64,000 bases of DNA. It comes from Pontibacter actiniarum. Its GTDB lineage: Bacteria > Bacteroidota > Bacteroidia > Cytophagales > Hymenobacteraceae. This document shows positions 1 through 8,526 of the stretch, one piece after another. The notes beneath the pieces are model-generated. The model was given only the letters and a program-made list of their open reading frames with translations. It was not told the origin of the DNA and searched no databases. The stretch's first letter is position 1, and each line of letters begins with the position of its first letter. The stretch spans positions 186,001-250,000 of the forward strand of contig NZ_CP021235.1 in the NCBI RefSeq assembly GCF_003585765.1, read 5' to 3'. Made by a program: the position numbers and the translations under genes.

Positions 1-1944
1 AACATTACAAGTATAAACTGGAGCGCCGCAAAACCGGCGGAGCTGGCTACGGCTGTAGCCACACCGGATAAGAACTACGCCGATAGCCTGGGCGATGTGC
101 TGGGCGCCAAAACGAGCAACATCAACCATAACGCCGACCCAACGGCCTCGCTGGAGTATGAAGAGGAGGAGGAAGAGCCGCCGTTTGAGGAGGATGAGGA
201 GATAAACCGGGCCCTGGAGATGGAGCTGAGTTCGCTGCCACAGCAGCAGCAGCAAAAGCCGGAGCCGCCTGCCGCCCCTGAGAAACCTGCTTCCCCGTCT
301 TTAGAGCTGGATATCGACCTGCCGGAAGATACCCTGCTGGACGATGCTATGGCGGACGAGGAGGAAGACGAAGAGCCGGAAATGGCCCTGCAGATAGAAG
401 AAACGCCTGAGGAGGAAGCCGTGATCGGAGACATGGAGAACTATGATCCGACGCTGGACCTAGCGCGTTACCAGTACCCGAACATCGAGCTGCTGAACGA
501 CTACGGCGCCAACAAGATTCAGGTAACCAAGGAGGAGCTGGAGGCGAACAAAGATAAGATCGTGGATACGCTGGCCAACTATAACATCAGTATTGCCAGC
601 ATCAAGGCCACCATCGGGCCTACCGTTACCCTCTACGAGATTGTGCCGGATGCCGGTGTGCGCATCTCCAAGATCAAAAACCTGGAAGATGACATTGCCC
701 TGAGCTTAGCGGCCCTGGGTATCCGTATCATCGCCCCGATTCCAGGCAAGGGTACCATTGGTATTGAGGTGCCGAACACGAAGAAGGAGATGGTCTCCAT
801 CCGCTCTATCCTCTCCACGGAGAAGTTCATGAAGAGCGACATGGACCTGCCGATCGCCTTCGGTAAAACCATCACCAACGAGGTGTTTGTAACGGACCTG
901 GCCAAGATGCCGCACTTGCTGATGGCGGGTGCCACCGGCCAGGGTAAATCCGTAGGTCTGAACACCATCCTGACCTCGCTGCTCTACAAGCGCCACCCTT
1001 CGCAGCTCAAGTTCGTGCTCGTGGACCCGAAGAAGGTGGAGCTGTCGCTGTTCAACAAGATTGAGCGGCACTTCCTGGCCAAGCTGCCGGATAGCGAGGA
1101 AGCCATCATTACCGACACCAAAAAGGTGGTGAACACGCTGAACTCGCTCTGTATGGAGATGGACATGCGCTACGACCTGCTGAAGGATGCCGGCTGCCGT
1201 AACCTGAAAGAGTATAACCGCAAGTTTGTGGAGCGTAAGCTGAACCCGCAGAAGGGCCACCGCTTTATGCCCTACATCGTGCTGGTGATAGACGAGCTCG
1301 CCGACCTGATGATGACGGCCGGTAAAGAGGTGGAAACACCTATTGCGCGCCTGGCGCAGCTGGCCCGTGCCATTGGTATACACCTGGTGGTGGCCACGCA
1401 GCGTCCGTCGGTCAACGTGATCACAGGTATTATCAAGGCCAACTTCCCGGCGCGTATTTCCTTTAAGGTAACCTCTAAGATCGACTCCCGCACGATTCTG
1501 GATGCCGGTGGAGCCGACCAGCTGATCGGCCAGGGCGACATGCTCTTCTCCATCGGGTCGGATATGATCCGCATCCAGTGTGCCTTTGTGGATACGCCGG
1601 AGGTAGACAGGATCTGCGACCACATTGGTGAGCAGCAGGGCTACAGCGATGCCTACCTGCTGCCTGAGTTTGTGGGCGATGAAGGCGGAAACGAAAAAGC
1701 CGACTTCGACCCAAGCAACCGCGACCCTTTGTTTGAGGAGGCTGCCCGTGTGATTGTGCAGCACCAGCAGGGAAGCACCTCCTTGCTGCAGCGCCGCCTG
1801 AAGCTGGGCTACAACCGCGCCGGCCGCCTGATAGATCAGTTGGAGTCTGCCGGTATCGTGGGGCCGTTTGAGGGAAGCAAGGCGCGCGAAGTTTTAATTC
1901 CGGACGAGTATAGTTTGGAACAGTTATTGAATACCCTCGGGTAG
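1..1944 (+). CDS. ftsK: DNA translocase FtsK, 5' end cut by window
   Basis: This is the cytoplasmic motor part of a FtsK/SpoIIIE translocase, which pumps chromosome ends through the closing septum. The frame is open from base 1, so the membrane anchor lies upstream; the first internal ATG is at 97. A Glu/Pro/Gln-rich acidic linker (about 100-430) leads into the alpha domain. Walker A GATGQGKS is at about 925-951 and Walker B with LVIDELADLMM at about 1276-1314. The C-terminal winged-helix gamma domain, which reads orienting DNA sequences in known FtsK proteins, covers about 1717-1920. A LolA-type gene follows after 20 bases and is probably co-transcribed. The family call is secure; only the N-terminus is missing. 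Confidence 0.96.
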   Translation, partial: NITSINWSAAKPAELATAVATPDKNYADSLGDVLGAKTSNINHNADPTASLEYEEEEEEPPFEEDEEINRALEMELSSLPQQQQQKPEPPAAPEKPASPSLELDIDLPEDTLLDDAMADEEEDEEPEMALQIEETPEEEAVIGDMENYDPTLDLARYQYPNIELLNDYGANKIQVTKEELEANKDKIVDTLANYNISIASIKATIGPTVTLYEIVPDAGVRISKIKNLEDDIALSLAALGIRIIAPIPGKGTIGIEVPNTKKEMVSIRSILSTEKFMKSDMDLPIAFGKTITNEVFVTDLAKMPHLLMAGATGQGKSVGLNTILTSLLYKRHPSQLKFVLVDPKKVELSLFNKIERHFLAKLPDSEEAIITDTKKVVNTLNSLCMEMDMRYDLLKDAGCRNLKEYNRKFVERKLNPQKGHRFMPYIVLVIDELADLMMTAGKEVETPIARLAQLARAIGIHLVVATQRPSVNVITGIIKANFPARISFKVTSKIDSRTILDAGGADQLIGQGDMLFSIGSDMIRIQCAFVDTPEVDRICDHIGEQQGYSDAYLLPEFVGDEGGNEKADFDPSNRDPLFEEAARVIVQHQQGSTSLLQRRLKLGYNRAGRLIDQLESAGIVGPFEGSKAREVLIPDEYSLEQLLNTLG

Positions 1945-1964
1945 AACACTATTATTTAAACGAC

Positions 1965-2609
1965 ATGAAAAAATTTGTATCCTTACTGTTGCTCGCCCTG
2001 ATGTTCGTAAACCTGGCTTTTGCACAGCAAGACCCTAAGGCCGGCAAAATCCTGAACGCCATGAGCCAGAAGTACAGAACAATGAAGGCTTTTAAGGCGG
2101 ATTTCGCGCAGACACTGGAAAACCCTTCGGCTAAGGTAAAGGAAACCATGAACGGAAACATTACCGTGAGCGGCGATAAGTACAGGCTGGGTGTAAGCGG
2201 TCAGGAGATTATCAGCGACGGTAAAACGATGTATACGTTCCTGAAGGATGCGAACGAGGTAACGATCACGGAGACAGATGCTGAGGCAGAGGCCATGGCG
2301 CCAAGCAAGATCTTCGACATGTATAAGAAAGGCTATAAGTACGCGTATGCAGGTACAGAAACGCTTGGCGGCGTGAAGCACGATGTCATAGAGCTTTCTC
2401 CGGAGGACCGTAAGAACCCGATCTACAAAGTACGCCTGTACATCAGCCAGAAAGACAAGACCCTGAAAAGCTGGGAGATGTTCCGCAACAACGGCAACCG
2501 CTATACTTATACGATCAATAACTTTCAGGCAAACCCATCGCTTGCCTCCGATGCCTTTACATTCAACAAAGCCAAGTATAAAGGCGTGAGTGTGGTGGAT
2601 TTACGATAA
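1965..2609 (+). CDS. lolA: LolA-type outer-membrane lipoprotein carrier
   Basis: A 214-residue periplasmic protein. The first 20 residues are a signal peptide (MKK, hydrophobic core, AFA cut before QQD). The body matches the LolA/LolB fold: an early MSQKYRTMKAFKADFAQTL segment, a middle block 'DGKTMYTFLKDANEVTI', and a late half-barrel ending in VVDLR. LolA-family proteins bind acyl chains of lipoproteins and ferry them from the LolCDE complex to the outer membrane. The gene sits 20 bases after ftsK; ftsK-lolA linkage is common in bacteria. A rho-independent terminator follows. Whether it is the main LolA or a paralogue cannot be judged from one window. Confidence 0.88.
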   Translation: MKKFVSLLLLALMFVNLAFAQQDPKAGKILNAMSQKYRTMKAFKADFAQTLENPSAKVKETMNGNITVSGDKYRLGVSGQEIISDGKTMYTFLKDANEVTITETDAEAEAMAPSKIFDMYKKGYKYAYAGTETLGGVKHDVIELSPEDRKNPIYKVRLYISQKDKTLKSWEMFRNNGNRYTYTINNFQANPSLASDAFTFNKAKYKGVSVVDLR

Positions 2610-2631
2610 ACCCAACCAATTTATGATACAG

Positions 2632-2666
2632 AAAAGGGCTGCTCCGTTTGGGGCAGCCCTTTTTTA
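2632..2666 (+). terminator. Intrinsic terminator after ftsK-lolA
   Basis: An 11-bp stem (AAAAGGGCTGC with GCAGCCCTTTT) with a short loop is followed by a run of T. It lies 22 bases after the lolA stop. Confidence 0.9.
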
Positions 2667-2812
2667 TGTACACCTGCTGTGCCCTCTTTGCTGCACCCGA
2701 AAACAGAAGGCCAGGGCAAGTATGGGCAAGGCTGCTTTGGCACGTTTCTCTTGAAATATAAGGGGCTGACCTGCCAAGGTAGGGTACGCACGTAGGAAAG
2801 GAGGCGGAAAGT

Positions 2813-2842
2813 TTTGCCGGCTGCTTCAATTTTCTACATTTG
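2813..2842 (+). promoter_or_regulatory. Bacteroidota-type promoter of pyrF
   Basis: TTTG at 2813-2816 and TACATTTG at 2835-2842 match the -33 TTTG / -7 TAnnTTTG consensus of this phylum, with 18 bases between them. The implied start site leaves a leader of about 20 bases before the pyrF ATG at 2868. Confidence 0.7.
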
Positions 2843-2867
2843 TAGAAGACAACAGCCACACAAAACT

Positions 2868-3695
2868 ATGACCAGAGAGCAGCTTTTCGAGCAGATCCTG
2901 AAAAAGAAGTCCTACCTGTGCATCGGCCTCGACACCGACCCGCTAAAGCTCCCGCAGCACCTGCTGGACTTTGAGGACCCCGTCTTCGAGTTTAACCGCC
3001 AGATAATTGAGGCCACCGCTGACCTTTGTGTGGCTTACAAGCCAAATATTGCCTTTTATGAGGCGCAGGGGCCGCAAGGGTGGGTAAGCCTGCAGAAGAC
3101 CCTGGAGGTGATTCCGAAAGAAGTTTTCACGATTGCCGATGCCAAGCGCGGCGACATTGGAAACACCTCTGAGCTTTATGCCCGTGCCTTCTTCGAGAAC
3201 ATGGACTTCGACTCTGTTACGGTTGCCCCGTACATGGGGGCCGATTCTGTAAAGCCTTTCCTGACGCAGGGCGGTAAGTTTGTAGTCCTGCTCGCCCTGA
3301 CATCGAATGCCGGCAGCCAGGATTTCCAGATGCTGCGCCTGGAGGATGGCAGCGAGGAGTACCTTTTTGAGCAGGTGCTGAGAACGAGCCAGGAGTGGGG
3401 TAACGCCGACAACATGATGTATGTGGTGGGTGCCACGCAGGCAGAGTACGTGCAGCGCGTGCGCCGGATCGTGCCGGATAGCTTCCTGCTGGTGCCGGGG
3501 GTGGGCGCACAGGGCGGTAGCCTGGCGGATATCTCTCGCCTGGGCATGAACCGCCAGTGCGGTTTGTTGGTCAACTCGGCCCGCGCCATCATTTATGCCT
3601 CGTCCGGTTTTGATTTTGCTGAAAGGGCCCGCGAAGCCGCCTTTGCCGTGCAGCGCGAGATGGAGGCACTGCTGGAGGAGTTGCTGGTGGGGTGA
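2868..3695 (+). CDS. pyrF: Orotidine 5'-phosphate decarboxylase
   Basis: This enzyme removes CO2 from OMP to give UMP, the last step of pyrimidine synthesis. It has 275 residues, the longer 'type 2' form of the family. The catalytic loop reads [11 protein letters not shown] at about residues 93-103, holding the Asp/Lys/Asp charge relay. CIGLDTDP near residue 20 is the first strand of the TIM barrel and VPGVGAQGG near 208 is the phosphate-binding loop. The frame extends upstream to 2814, but that start falls inside the promoter; ATG 2868 is preferred because [22 protein letters not shown] is the usual family start. It is transcribed alone. Confidence 0.95.
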   Translation: MTREQLFEQILKKKSYLCIGLDTDPLKLPQHLLDFEDPVFEFNRQIIEATADLCVAYKPNIAFYEAQGPQGWVSLQKTLEVIPKEVFTIADAKRGDIGNTSELYARAFFENMDFDSVTVAPYMGADSVKPFLTQGGKFVVLLALTSNAGSQDFQMLRLEDGSEEYLFEQVLRTSQEWGNADNMMYVVGATQAEYVQRVRRIVPDSFLLVPGVGAQGGSLADISRLGMNRQCGLLVNSARAIIYASSGFDFAERAREAAFAVQREMEALLEELLVG

Positions 3696-3819
3696 AGCTA
3701 GCTGTTGCAGGATACTTCCAACAGTTCATTCGCCAGTCCGATTCCGTTTAGCCGCCGGATTTAGGAGGATAGTAGGAGTAGTACTCCTGGTAGCAGGTAG
3801 TTGGCACAAATAACAATCA

Positions 3820-4440
3820 ATGAGAAAACTTATACTTCTTGTTTTTCTATCTCTATTTTGCCGCAGTTCCTACAGCTGTGAATGTATTCCAAAGAGATGG
3901 CAAGCAGATGTAGTAAGCGATAGAATAGAGAAGGCTAGCTTAATTTTTATTGGAGAAGTTTTTTCCCTTGACAGCGGTACTTACAAGATAAGAGTTGTTG
4001 ATTTGTTCAAGGGGCAAGTGGCGTCAGATACGCTCATTGGTTACAATAGTTACAATGATTGCTATTCAATGACAGTGACAAAAGGCTTATGGATAATATA
4101 TACGGGACTGGATAAACAGGGTAGAATACCTGAGATACCAGCGTGTGGATTAGTTCTATCAAGAAGCCTGACAGAACCAGAAAACCAATTTATTATTATA
4201 CCACCACTTCCAAGTGAACATTTTGATTCAGTAGCGAGTGAGGCGGTTTATAAAGCACAGGAAAGAGAGCAGCTTCTCTTGCACATGAAAAACTGGATGA
4301 ATGAATATGCTCTGCTAACCGCCTATAGAGACCAAGCTAAGGCATTAGAACCAACAGAAGAATATGGTAGTGACACATTAGCTAATGTGGCTTTAGGCTT
4401 AGCTCTTTTAGCTCTACTTGTAGCTTTGCTGAAAAAATAA
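3820..4440 (+). CDS. Secreted protein with TIMP/NTR-like domain and C-terminal membrane segment
   Basis: A 206-residue protein with a signal peptide (MRKLILLVFLSLFCRSSYS) that ends at a CEC motif. The following region has the pattern of bacterial TIMP/netrin-like domains: CEC near the mature N-terminus, a strand reading LIFIGEVF, then FKG, NDCYSM and IPACGLV with spaced cysteines. A long helix covers about 140-180, and the last 20 residues (VALGLALLALLVALLKK) are one membrane segment. The exact function is unknown. Codon use is AT-rich compared with pyrF, and a hairpin follows the stop directly. It is the first gene of a + strand block of small orphan genes. Confidence 0.7.
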   Translation: MRKLILLVFLSLFCRSSYSCECIPKRWQADVVSDRIEKASLIFIGEVFSLDSGTYKIRVVDLFKGQVASDTLIGYNSYNDCYSMTVTKGLWIIYTGLDKQGRIPEIPACGLVLSRSLTEPENQFIIIPPLPSEHFDSVASEAVYKAQEREQLLLHMKNWMNEYALLTAYRDQAKALEPTEEYGSDTLANVALGLALLALLVALLKK

Positions 4441-4507
4441 CTCGTGCCAACAAAGTTCAAAATTTAGGCTTCGGCTACGCCTCACCCACATTATGCACGA
4501 GTAACGT
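4441..4507 (+). repeat. Imperfect cassette-type hairpin between orphan genes
   Basis: CTCGTGC (4441-4447) pairs with GCACGAG (4495-4501). An inner stem AGGC (4466-4469) / GCCT (4479-4482) encloses TTCGGCTAC. The outer edges carry CCAAC and GTTGAC, loosely like the R boxes of integron attC sites, though they do not fit that consensus fully. A related core recurs at 7290-7348. Confidence 0.45.
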
Positions 4508-4577
4508 TGACAACAATCCGAGTAAAGCCGTCGAACAGAAACAAAAATTTTATTATAGTTTACTAAAAACAGCAATA

Positions 4578-4763
4578 ATGAAAAGATTAGCAAAAAGAAA
4601 AGCACTAGTTCTAATATCTGTTGGAATGTCTACAATAGCAGCATCTCAAGTGTTTTCTCATTATGTTGCGTTACCTGATTTAGCAAAAGGGGCCTTCTTA
4701 GGGCTCGGAATTGGGTTGTTGTTTACAGCGACAATGTTTGTGAATTTAAAGCCAATGGAATAA
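4578..4763 (+). CDS. Small two-helix membrane protein, unknown function
   Basis: A 61-residue protein starting MKRLAKRKALVLISVGMS. Two hydrophobic stretches (about 10-32 and 36-56) with a short linker containing Pro and Asp suggest a hairpin of two membrane helices with a basic cytoplasmic N-terminus. The DNA is AT-rich like its neighbours. It is preceded by the 4441-4507 hairpin. I do not recognise the family; small proteins of this form are common in Cytophagales. Confidence 0.5.
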   Translation: MKRLAKRKALVLISVGMSTIAASQVFSHYVALPDLAKGAFLGLGIGLLFTATMFVNLKPME

Positions 4764-5123
4764 CGCTTTCTTGGATTTACTAAAAAATAAAGAAATGTTG
4801 TTCCTCAAAGTCGGTTGAAATTTAAGAAACAAATGATCTTTGAGGCTGGATTTTAGCAGAACTGATAAGGCTGATGGATTAAAACGTTTAGGCCTCTGCT
4901 TATTCTTTTCGAACAAAAACTATAGCCAGCCGAAGCTGGATGCAATCGCCGGCCGTGCATTTTGCCAGTTCACTGAATACTACAGGTTCTTCGGTAACTT
5001 TGAAAAACTGAAACGGGCATCTGGATTTTGTAAATCCTTTGCACCAGGTAAAAATCCATAGCCAGTTCCATTGCTCCATCACAGTGTCTGGCCCAATTCC
5101 CCTGTGCCGGAGGCCGACGTACT
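4764..5123. other. 360-base stretch without a convincing gene
   Basis: There is one TTG-initiated frame (4840-5061) with no Shine-Dalgarno-like sequence and no recognisable domain. No terminator with a T-run is seen. It may be the remains of a gene: 'agccagccgaagctgg' and the following GC-richer bases look coding-like but are interrupted. Confidence 0.4.
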
Positions 5124-5648
5124 ATGAGAACTTTTAACTTCAAGAGACGGAATCTGACCTCTGGGCCTCATTTTTTAGGCTTGCTGCTGTTAACTGCAGG
5201 GGTACTTGCATTCGTGGGTCCATTGTTTTTAAAAAGTGAGAGTTCTGTGGAAAGGACTGTCGGGATAGGCCTGGGAGCTATACTTGTTGGACTTGTAGTT
5301 GTATCCTCCTACGGTGGAACGCTCATTGATTTTACCGAAAGAAGATTTAAAGAATACTTATCGATTTGCGGATATAAATTTGGGGCATGGACAACTCTCC
5401 CCGTTATCCTGACGGTAAGGGTAATCTCAGCAAGCTACATGAGTACTAATACGCCGAACGGAACAAGTCCAACTCTTTCAGGAAGAGTAACCAGCTTCAA
5501 AACACTGTTATATTCGGATGCTCCAAAACCTGTGCTGTCGTTTGTATACTCAGACAGAGATAAGGCCGTCAGGCATGCTAGAAGTCTAGCTAATAGTTTG
5601 AATGCTGATCTGGTTCTCAATATTCCAGAAGGAGAGGGAGCGTACTAG
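5124..5648 (+). CDS. Membrane protein, unknown function
   Basis: A 174-residue protein with a basic N-terminus (MRTFNFKRRNL) and two membrane helices (about 18-36 and 45-62), followed by a soluble C-terminal part beginning YGGTLIDFTERRFKEYLSICG. The pattern of two helices, then 'GTxIDFxxxxFKEY', resembles PH-like membrane proteins of unknown role seen in Hymenobacteraceae; this is a resemblance from memory only. It lies in the orphan-gene block with the same orientation and AT-rich codon use. Confidence 0.6.
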   Translation: MRTFNFKRRNLTSGPHFLGLLLLTAGVLAFVGPLFLKSESSVERTVGIGLGAILVGLVVVSSYGGTLIDFTERRFKEYLSICGYKFGAWTTLPVILTVRVISASYMSTNTPNGTSPTLSGRVTSFKTLLYSDAPKPVLSFVYSDRDKAVRHARSLANSLNADLVLNIPEGEGAY

Positions 5649-5682
5649 GCAAAATTGTGACCGCAGACAGCACAGCTGTTGA

Positions 5683-5732
5683 CAAACTAAACAACCACTG
5701 GATGCAGATGTGAAATAACATTCTTTAGTTTG
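5683..5732 (+). repeat. 9-bp inverted repeat between orphan genes
   Basis: CAAACTAAA (5683-5691) and TTTAGTTTG (5724-5732) are perfect inverted copies with a 32-base loop, 34 bases after the stop of the preceding gene. There is no T-run, so it is not a plain terminator. Confidence 0.4.
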
Positions 5733-5825
5733 CAGGCCGTTGGGCATGCATTATGATTTTGTGTAAGCACAAGTAACCATACTCCTGATTCTGCTGACCT
5801 CTACTGTGTCATATGAGCAATTAAA

Positions 5826-6119
5826 ATGGGTGCTTCAAAAGAGCAAAGGCAAACATTCTACTGCAGTAAAAACATTAGCAAGGATAGCACTTACAGCTTC
5901 AATATAATCAAGTATGGTTCTCTTTTAATACCTGTAGCATTTTATGAAAATGGCACCTACACGATGAAAGGAGATTCAATCATGTTCAATGTTACAGCGT
6001 ATGGTATCAATGATAACGCGCTTGCACTCCAGTCGAAAAGCCTAAAGAGAGAAGGGAGCATATCAGGTAAAAGAATCACATTGTTAGATGAGAAAGGTGA
6101 GCCATACGAAGTTTTTTAG
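5826..6119 (+). CDS. Hypothetical protein, 97 residues
   Basis: The protein begins MGASKEQRQTFYCSKNISKD and is rich in beta-strand patterns (YGSLLIPVAFYENGTYTMKGDSIMF). This looks like a single domain of a secreted beta-sandwich protein. There is no signal peptide, so either the start has been lost or the gene is a truncated remnant. No family is recognised. A 7-bp inverted repeat (AAAGCTA 6122-6128, TAGCTTT 6145-6151) follows the stop immediately. Confidence 0.45.
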   Translation: MGASKEQRQTFYCSKNISKDSTYSFNIIKYGSLLIPVAFYENGTYTMKGDSIMFNVTAYGINDNALALQSKSLKREGSISGKRITLLDEKGEPYEVF

Positions 6120-6277
6120 AAAAGCTAAATCAAACAATGACTCTAGCTTTAAGCTGAATTATGTTTAAGTGGCACTATGATTATCTACTGTAATAGCAAT
6201 AGAAGCAATCGGCCAACCACACCTGTTGTGCATAAATGCATCACAGTCCTACCCGTAAACTGTAAATTGTTTAAGGT

Positions 6278-7285
6278 ATGTTGAAGACTATAGCAACTGT
6301 GTTTCTGGTTTTCATTTCGCTTCTCTCCAGTGCTCAGACTACATCAGGCAGTGGCGATAGGCTGCAACTTCTCCTTCAGGATGTTATTGCTAAAGCAAAG
6401 CAGTTCTCTGTCTATAAGTCAAGAGTAGACTGGCCTGTATTGGAGGCTGAAGTGCTCCTAAAGGGAGACAGTTTGATTTCAGATGCCGAGTTTACCCGGA
6501 GGGTGAAACTCATATTTCAAGCCTTGGGGGATAAGCATGCCCGTTTAGTTTTTAAAGGTAAAATGATAAGGCACAAAGATGGGCCACCACTTGATGTGCG
6601 CCCGGCCCTGAAAGGTGTCTTTGGAGGGAAATCGCCGGAAATAAGGACCAGCACCCTGGAAAGCGGGTACGGCTACATACTGGTTCCTGGAACAAATAAA
6701 AATGATAATATGACGAACCAACAGTACCAAGACAGCTTGTGCAGCCTTGGTTTGGCAAGTTTAAAAGGTCTTGTTATTGATCTCCGGTTGAACGAAGGCG
6801 GCAGCATCCACCCTATGTTCACAGGATTTAGCCAGCTCTTTGGTACGAAGACTATAGGCTATACTTTTGGTATTAAGGGGAATAGAATCAGTAAGTTGTC
6901 TGTTAAAAACGGCAGCTACTACTATGATAAGTACAGAGCGACATCTGTGCACAACAGGTGCCAACCTAATAAAGGGCTTAGGATAGTTGTACTGACAAGC
7001 CAGATAACAAGCAGTGCTGGCGAAATGCTTGCTGTCGCTTTCAAAGGAAGAGACAGAACTTTATTTATTGGCGAAAACACCGCTGGCTATATTACCATGG
7101 TTAGTGGATTTAAGTTGAATGATAGCTATCTTGGCCTTTCATCGAGCTTTATTGCAGACCGAAACAAGAATGTATATAAGGAGTATGTGCAGCCAGATGT
7201 GGAAATGATAGAGGGGGATAATTTTGAGGATTTACAAGAGGATGCAAAAGTACAGGCGGCACTCCAATGGCTAAAGGAGGAATAG
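6278..7285 (+). CDS. S41-family peptidase (tail-specific protease-like)
   Basis: A 335-residue exported protein with a signal peptide (MLKTIATVFLVFISLLSSAQ). The S41 core is visible: GYGYILVPG near 130, LKGLVIDLRLNEGGS near 164-177, and the nucleophile region SQITSSAGEMLAVA near 240, where the second Ser of SSAGE is the expected catalytic residue; GENTAGY follows near 265. S41 enzymes cut unfolded or tagged proteins in the periplasm. No PDZ domain is evident, so this is a short form. It sits in the AT-rich orphan block and ends just before another hairpin element. Confidence 0.8.
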   Translation: MLKTIATVFLVFISLLSSAQTTSGSGDRLQLLLQDVIAKAKQFSVYKSRVDWPVLEAEVLLKGDSLISDAEFTRRVKLIFQALGDKHARLVFKGKMIRHKDGPPLDVRPALKGVFGGKSPEIRTSTLESGYGYILVPGTNKNDNMTNQQYQDSLCSLGLASLKGLVIDLRLNEGGSIHPMFTGFSQLFGTKTIGYTFGIKGNRISKLSVKNGSYYYDKYRATSVHNRCQPNKGLRIVVLTSQITSSAGEMLAVAFKGRDRTLFIGENTAGYITMVSGFKLNDSYLGLSSSFIADRNKNVYKEYVQPDVEMIEGDNFEDLQEDAKVQAALQWLKEE

Positions 7286-7289
7286 CAAC

Positions 7290-7348
7290 CGCTAACAAGA
7301 TGTATATAAATCCTTGCTTTGCTACAGGCTTTGCATAAATGCCGTTAA
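7290..7348 (+). repeat. Cassette-type hairpin element before yjdM
   Basis: CGCTAAC near 7290 and GCCGTTAA near 7341 form the outer edges around a core GCTTTGCTACAGGC that resembles the core of the 4441-4507 hairpin. Palindromic spacers with CGCTAAC...GTTA edges are frequent in Bacteroidota; their role is not settled. Confidence 0.45.
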
Positions 7349-7380
7349 AACAAGAAAGAAATATATAATACAATAGCACG

Positions 7381-7722
7381 ATGTCAGAAGAAATGAAGCA
7401 ATGCCCAAAATGTAATTCACCCTACGGGTATGCAATGGGAGAGGAAACCTACGCTTGCCCGGAGTGTGGAAATGAGTGGAACCCGAGTGAAACTGAAGAA
7501 GAGGCAGGCTTAAAGGTAGTAGATGCTAACGGAAACATACTTCAGGACGGCGATTCTGTTGTCGTGATCAAGGATTTGCCGGTAAAAGGTGCTCCAAAGC
7601 CCGTAAAGGCTGGCACAAAGGTAAAAAACATCCGGCTGACAGACGGAGACCATAACATTGACTGCAAAATCGATGGCTTTGGCTCCATGGGGCTTAAATC
7701 TGAGTTTGTGAGAAAGGCATAG
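7381..7722 (+). CDS. yjdM: YjdM/PhnA-family zinc-ribbon protein
   Basis: A 113-residue cytoplasmic protein. The N-terminal zinc ribbon has two CxxC pairs, CPKC near 8 and CPEC near 26. The C-terminal SH3-like part reads VKDANGN-type '[25 protein letters not shown]', typical of the YjdM family once named PhnA. The old link to phosphonate use is not supported for this family and the true role is unclear. ATG 7381 directly follows the hairpin element. Confidence 0.85.
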   Translation: MSEEMKQCPKCNSPYGYAMGEETYACPECGNEWNPSETEEEAGLKVVDANGNILQDGDSVVVIKDLPVKGAPKPVKAGTKVKNIRLTDGDHNIDCKIDGFGSMGLKSEFVRKA

Positions 7723-7948
7723 CAGGGGCGCTGGCTGCCAAAGGCTACGTAGCCCTATGCAAAAAACAGCTATCTTTCCGAAATTTGCAGGCGCGCCGAG
7801 CCGCGAGAACGTTTTATAGCCGCGCGGCAACCGTGGCTGCTGCAGGAGGTTTGGAAAGCTGTACGACAAGTACGATACGTTGCGGCAGCTAAACCTGGAA
7901 GCGTAAAGGCAAGAAATGCCGGAACAAAAACCGCATCAAAAATAACCC

Positions 7949-8410
7949 ATGAACAACAACGACATACTCCGCCGCATCCGCTATACCTTTGACTACGGCG
8001 ATAATAAAATGATAGACCTGTTTGGCTCAGGCGGCAAGCAGGTAACACGGGCAGAGGTGAGCGACTGGCTGAAGAAAGAGGACGACCCGGAGTGCAAGGA
8101 GCTGGGCGATGAGCAGCTGGCGGCTTTCCTGAACGGCTTCATTAACGAGAAGCGCGGCAAAAAGGAGGGACCGCAGCCAGAGCCGGAGAAAAAGCTGAAC
8201 AACAACATCATCCTCCGCAAGCTGAAAATAGCCCTTAACCTGAAAGACGAGGACATGCTGGAGATTCTGGACATGGTGGACTTCCGCTTGAGCAAGCACG
8301 AGCTAAGCGCTTTTTTCCGGAACCCTAACCAGAGCCAGTACCGCCCGCTGAAAGACCAGATACTGCGTAACTTTTTGCACGGGATGCAGCTAAAGTACCA
8401 TGGGAAATAA
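7949..8410 (+). CDS. DUF1456 family protein (YehS-like)
   Basis: A 153-residue protein made of two copies of the DUF1456 repeat. The first begins NNDILRRIRYTFDYGDNKMIDLF (residues 2-25) and the second NNNIILRKLKIALNLKDEDMLEIL (about 84-107), joined by a charged linker KKEGPQPEPEKK. Each repeat carries a V/F-T/S-...-FF or FL-G helix motif. The family is widespread and uncharacterised. The upstream 226-base spacer includes short broken frames (around 7757-7906) that may be remains of another gene. Confidence 0.85.
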   Translation: MNNNDILRRIRYTFDYGDNKMIDLFGSGGKQVTRAEVSDWLKKEDDPECKELGDEQLAAFLNGFINEKRGKKEGPQPEPEKKLNNNIILRKLKIALNLKDEDMLEILDMVDFRLSKHELSAFFRNPNQSQYRPLKDQILRNFLHGMQLKYHGK

Positions 8411-8436
8411 GGCAAAGGGCCTCCCTTGGCATATCG

Positions 8437-8473
8437 CAGAAACGCCTGCCCCACTATAGGGCAGGCGTTTCTG
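8437..8473. terminator. Strong 15-bp hairpin after DUF1456 gene
   Basis: CAGAAACGCCTGCCC (8437-8451) and GGGCAGGCGTTTCTG (8459-8473) pair perfectly around a 7-base loop. The T-run after it is weak (TTGTGTTT). Confidence 0.75.
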
Positions 8474-8493
8474 TTGTGTTTGATTTTGTACGA

Positions 8494-8501
8494 TACTTTT
8501 G
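8494..8501 (+). promoter_or_regulatory. -7 promoter box of the DUF2851 operon
   Basis: TACTTTTG fits TAnnTTTG and lies 25 bases before the ATG; a TTG at 8474-8476 is a possible -33 box inside the preceding hairpin's descending arm. Confidence 0.5.
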
Positions 8502-8526
8502 GCATCTTGAGCTATAAACCCAACGC

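Noticed and set aside
706..1764. Long antisense frame (352 codons) inside ftsK
   Set aside because: Such frames arise opposite GC-rich genes; the ftsK motifs are clear on the + strand. The same holds for 15028-16008, 60407-61462 and 46679-47350.
4840..5061. TTG-initiated frame of 73 codons on the + strand
   Set aside because: No ribosome site, no domain, and mixed codon pattern. Kept only as a comment in the spacer entry.
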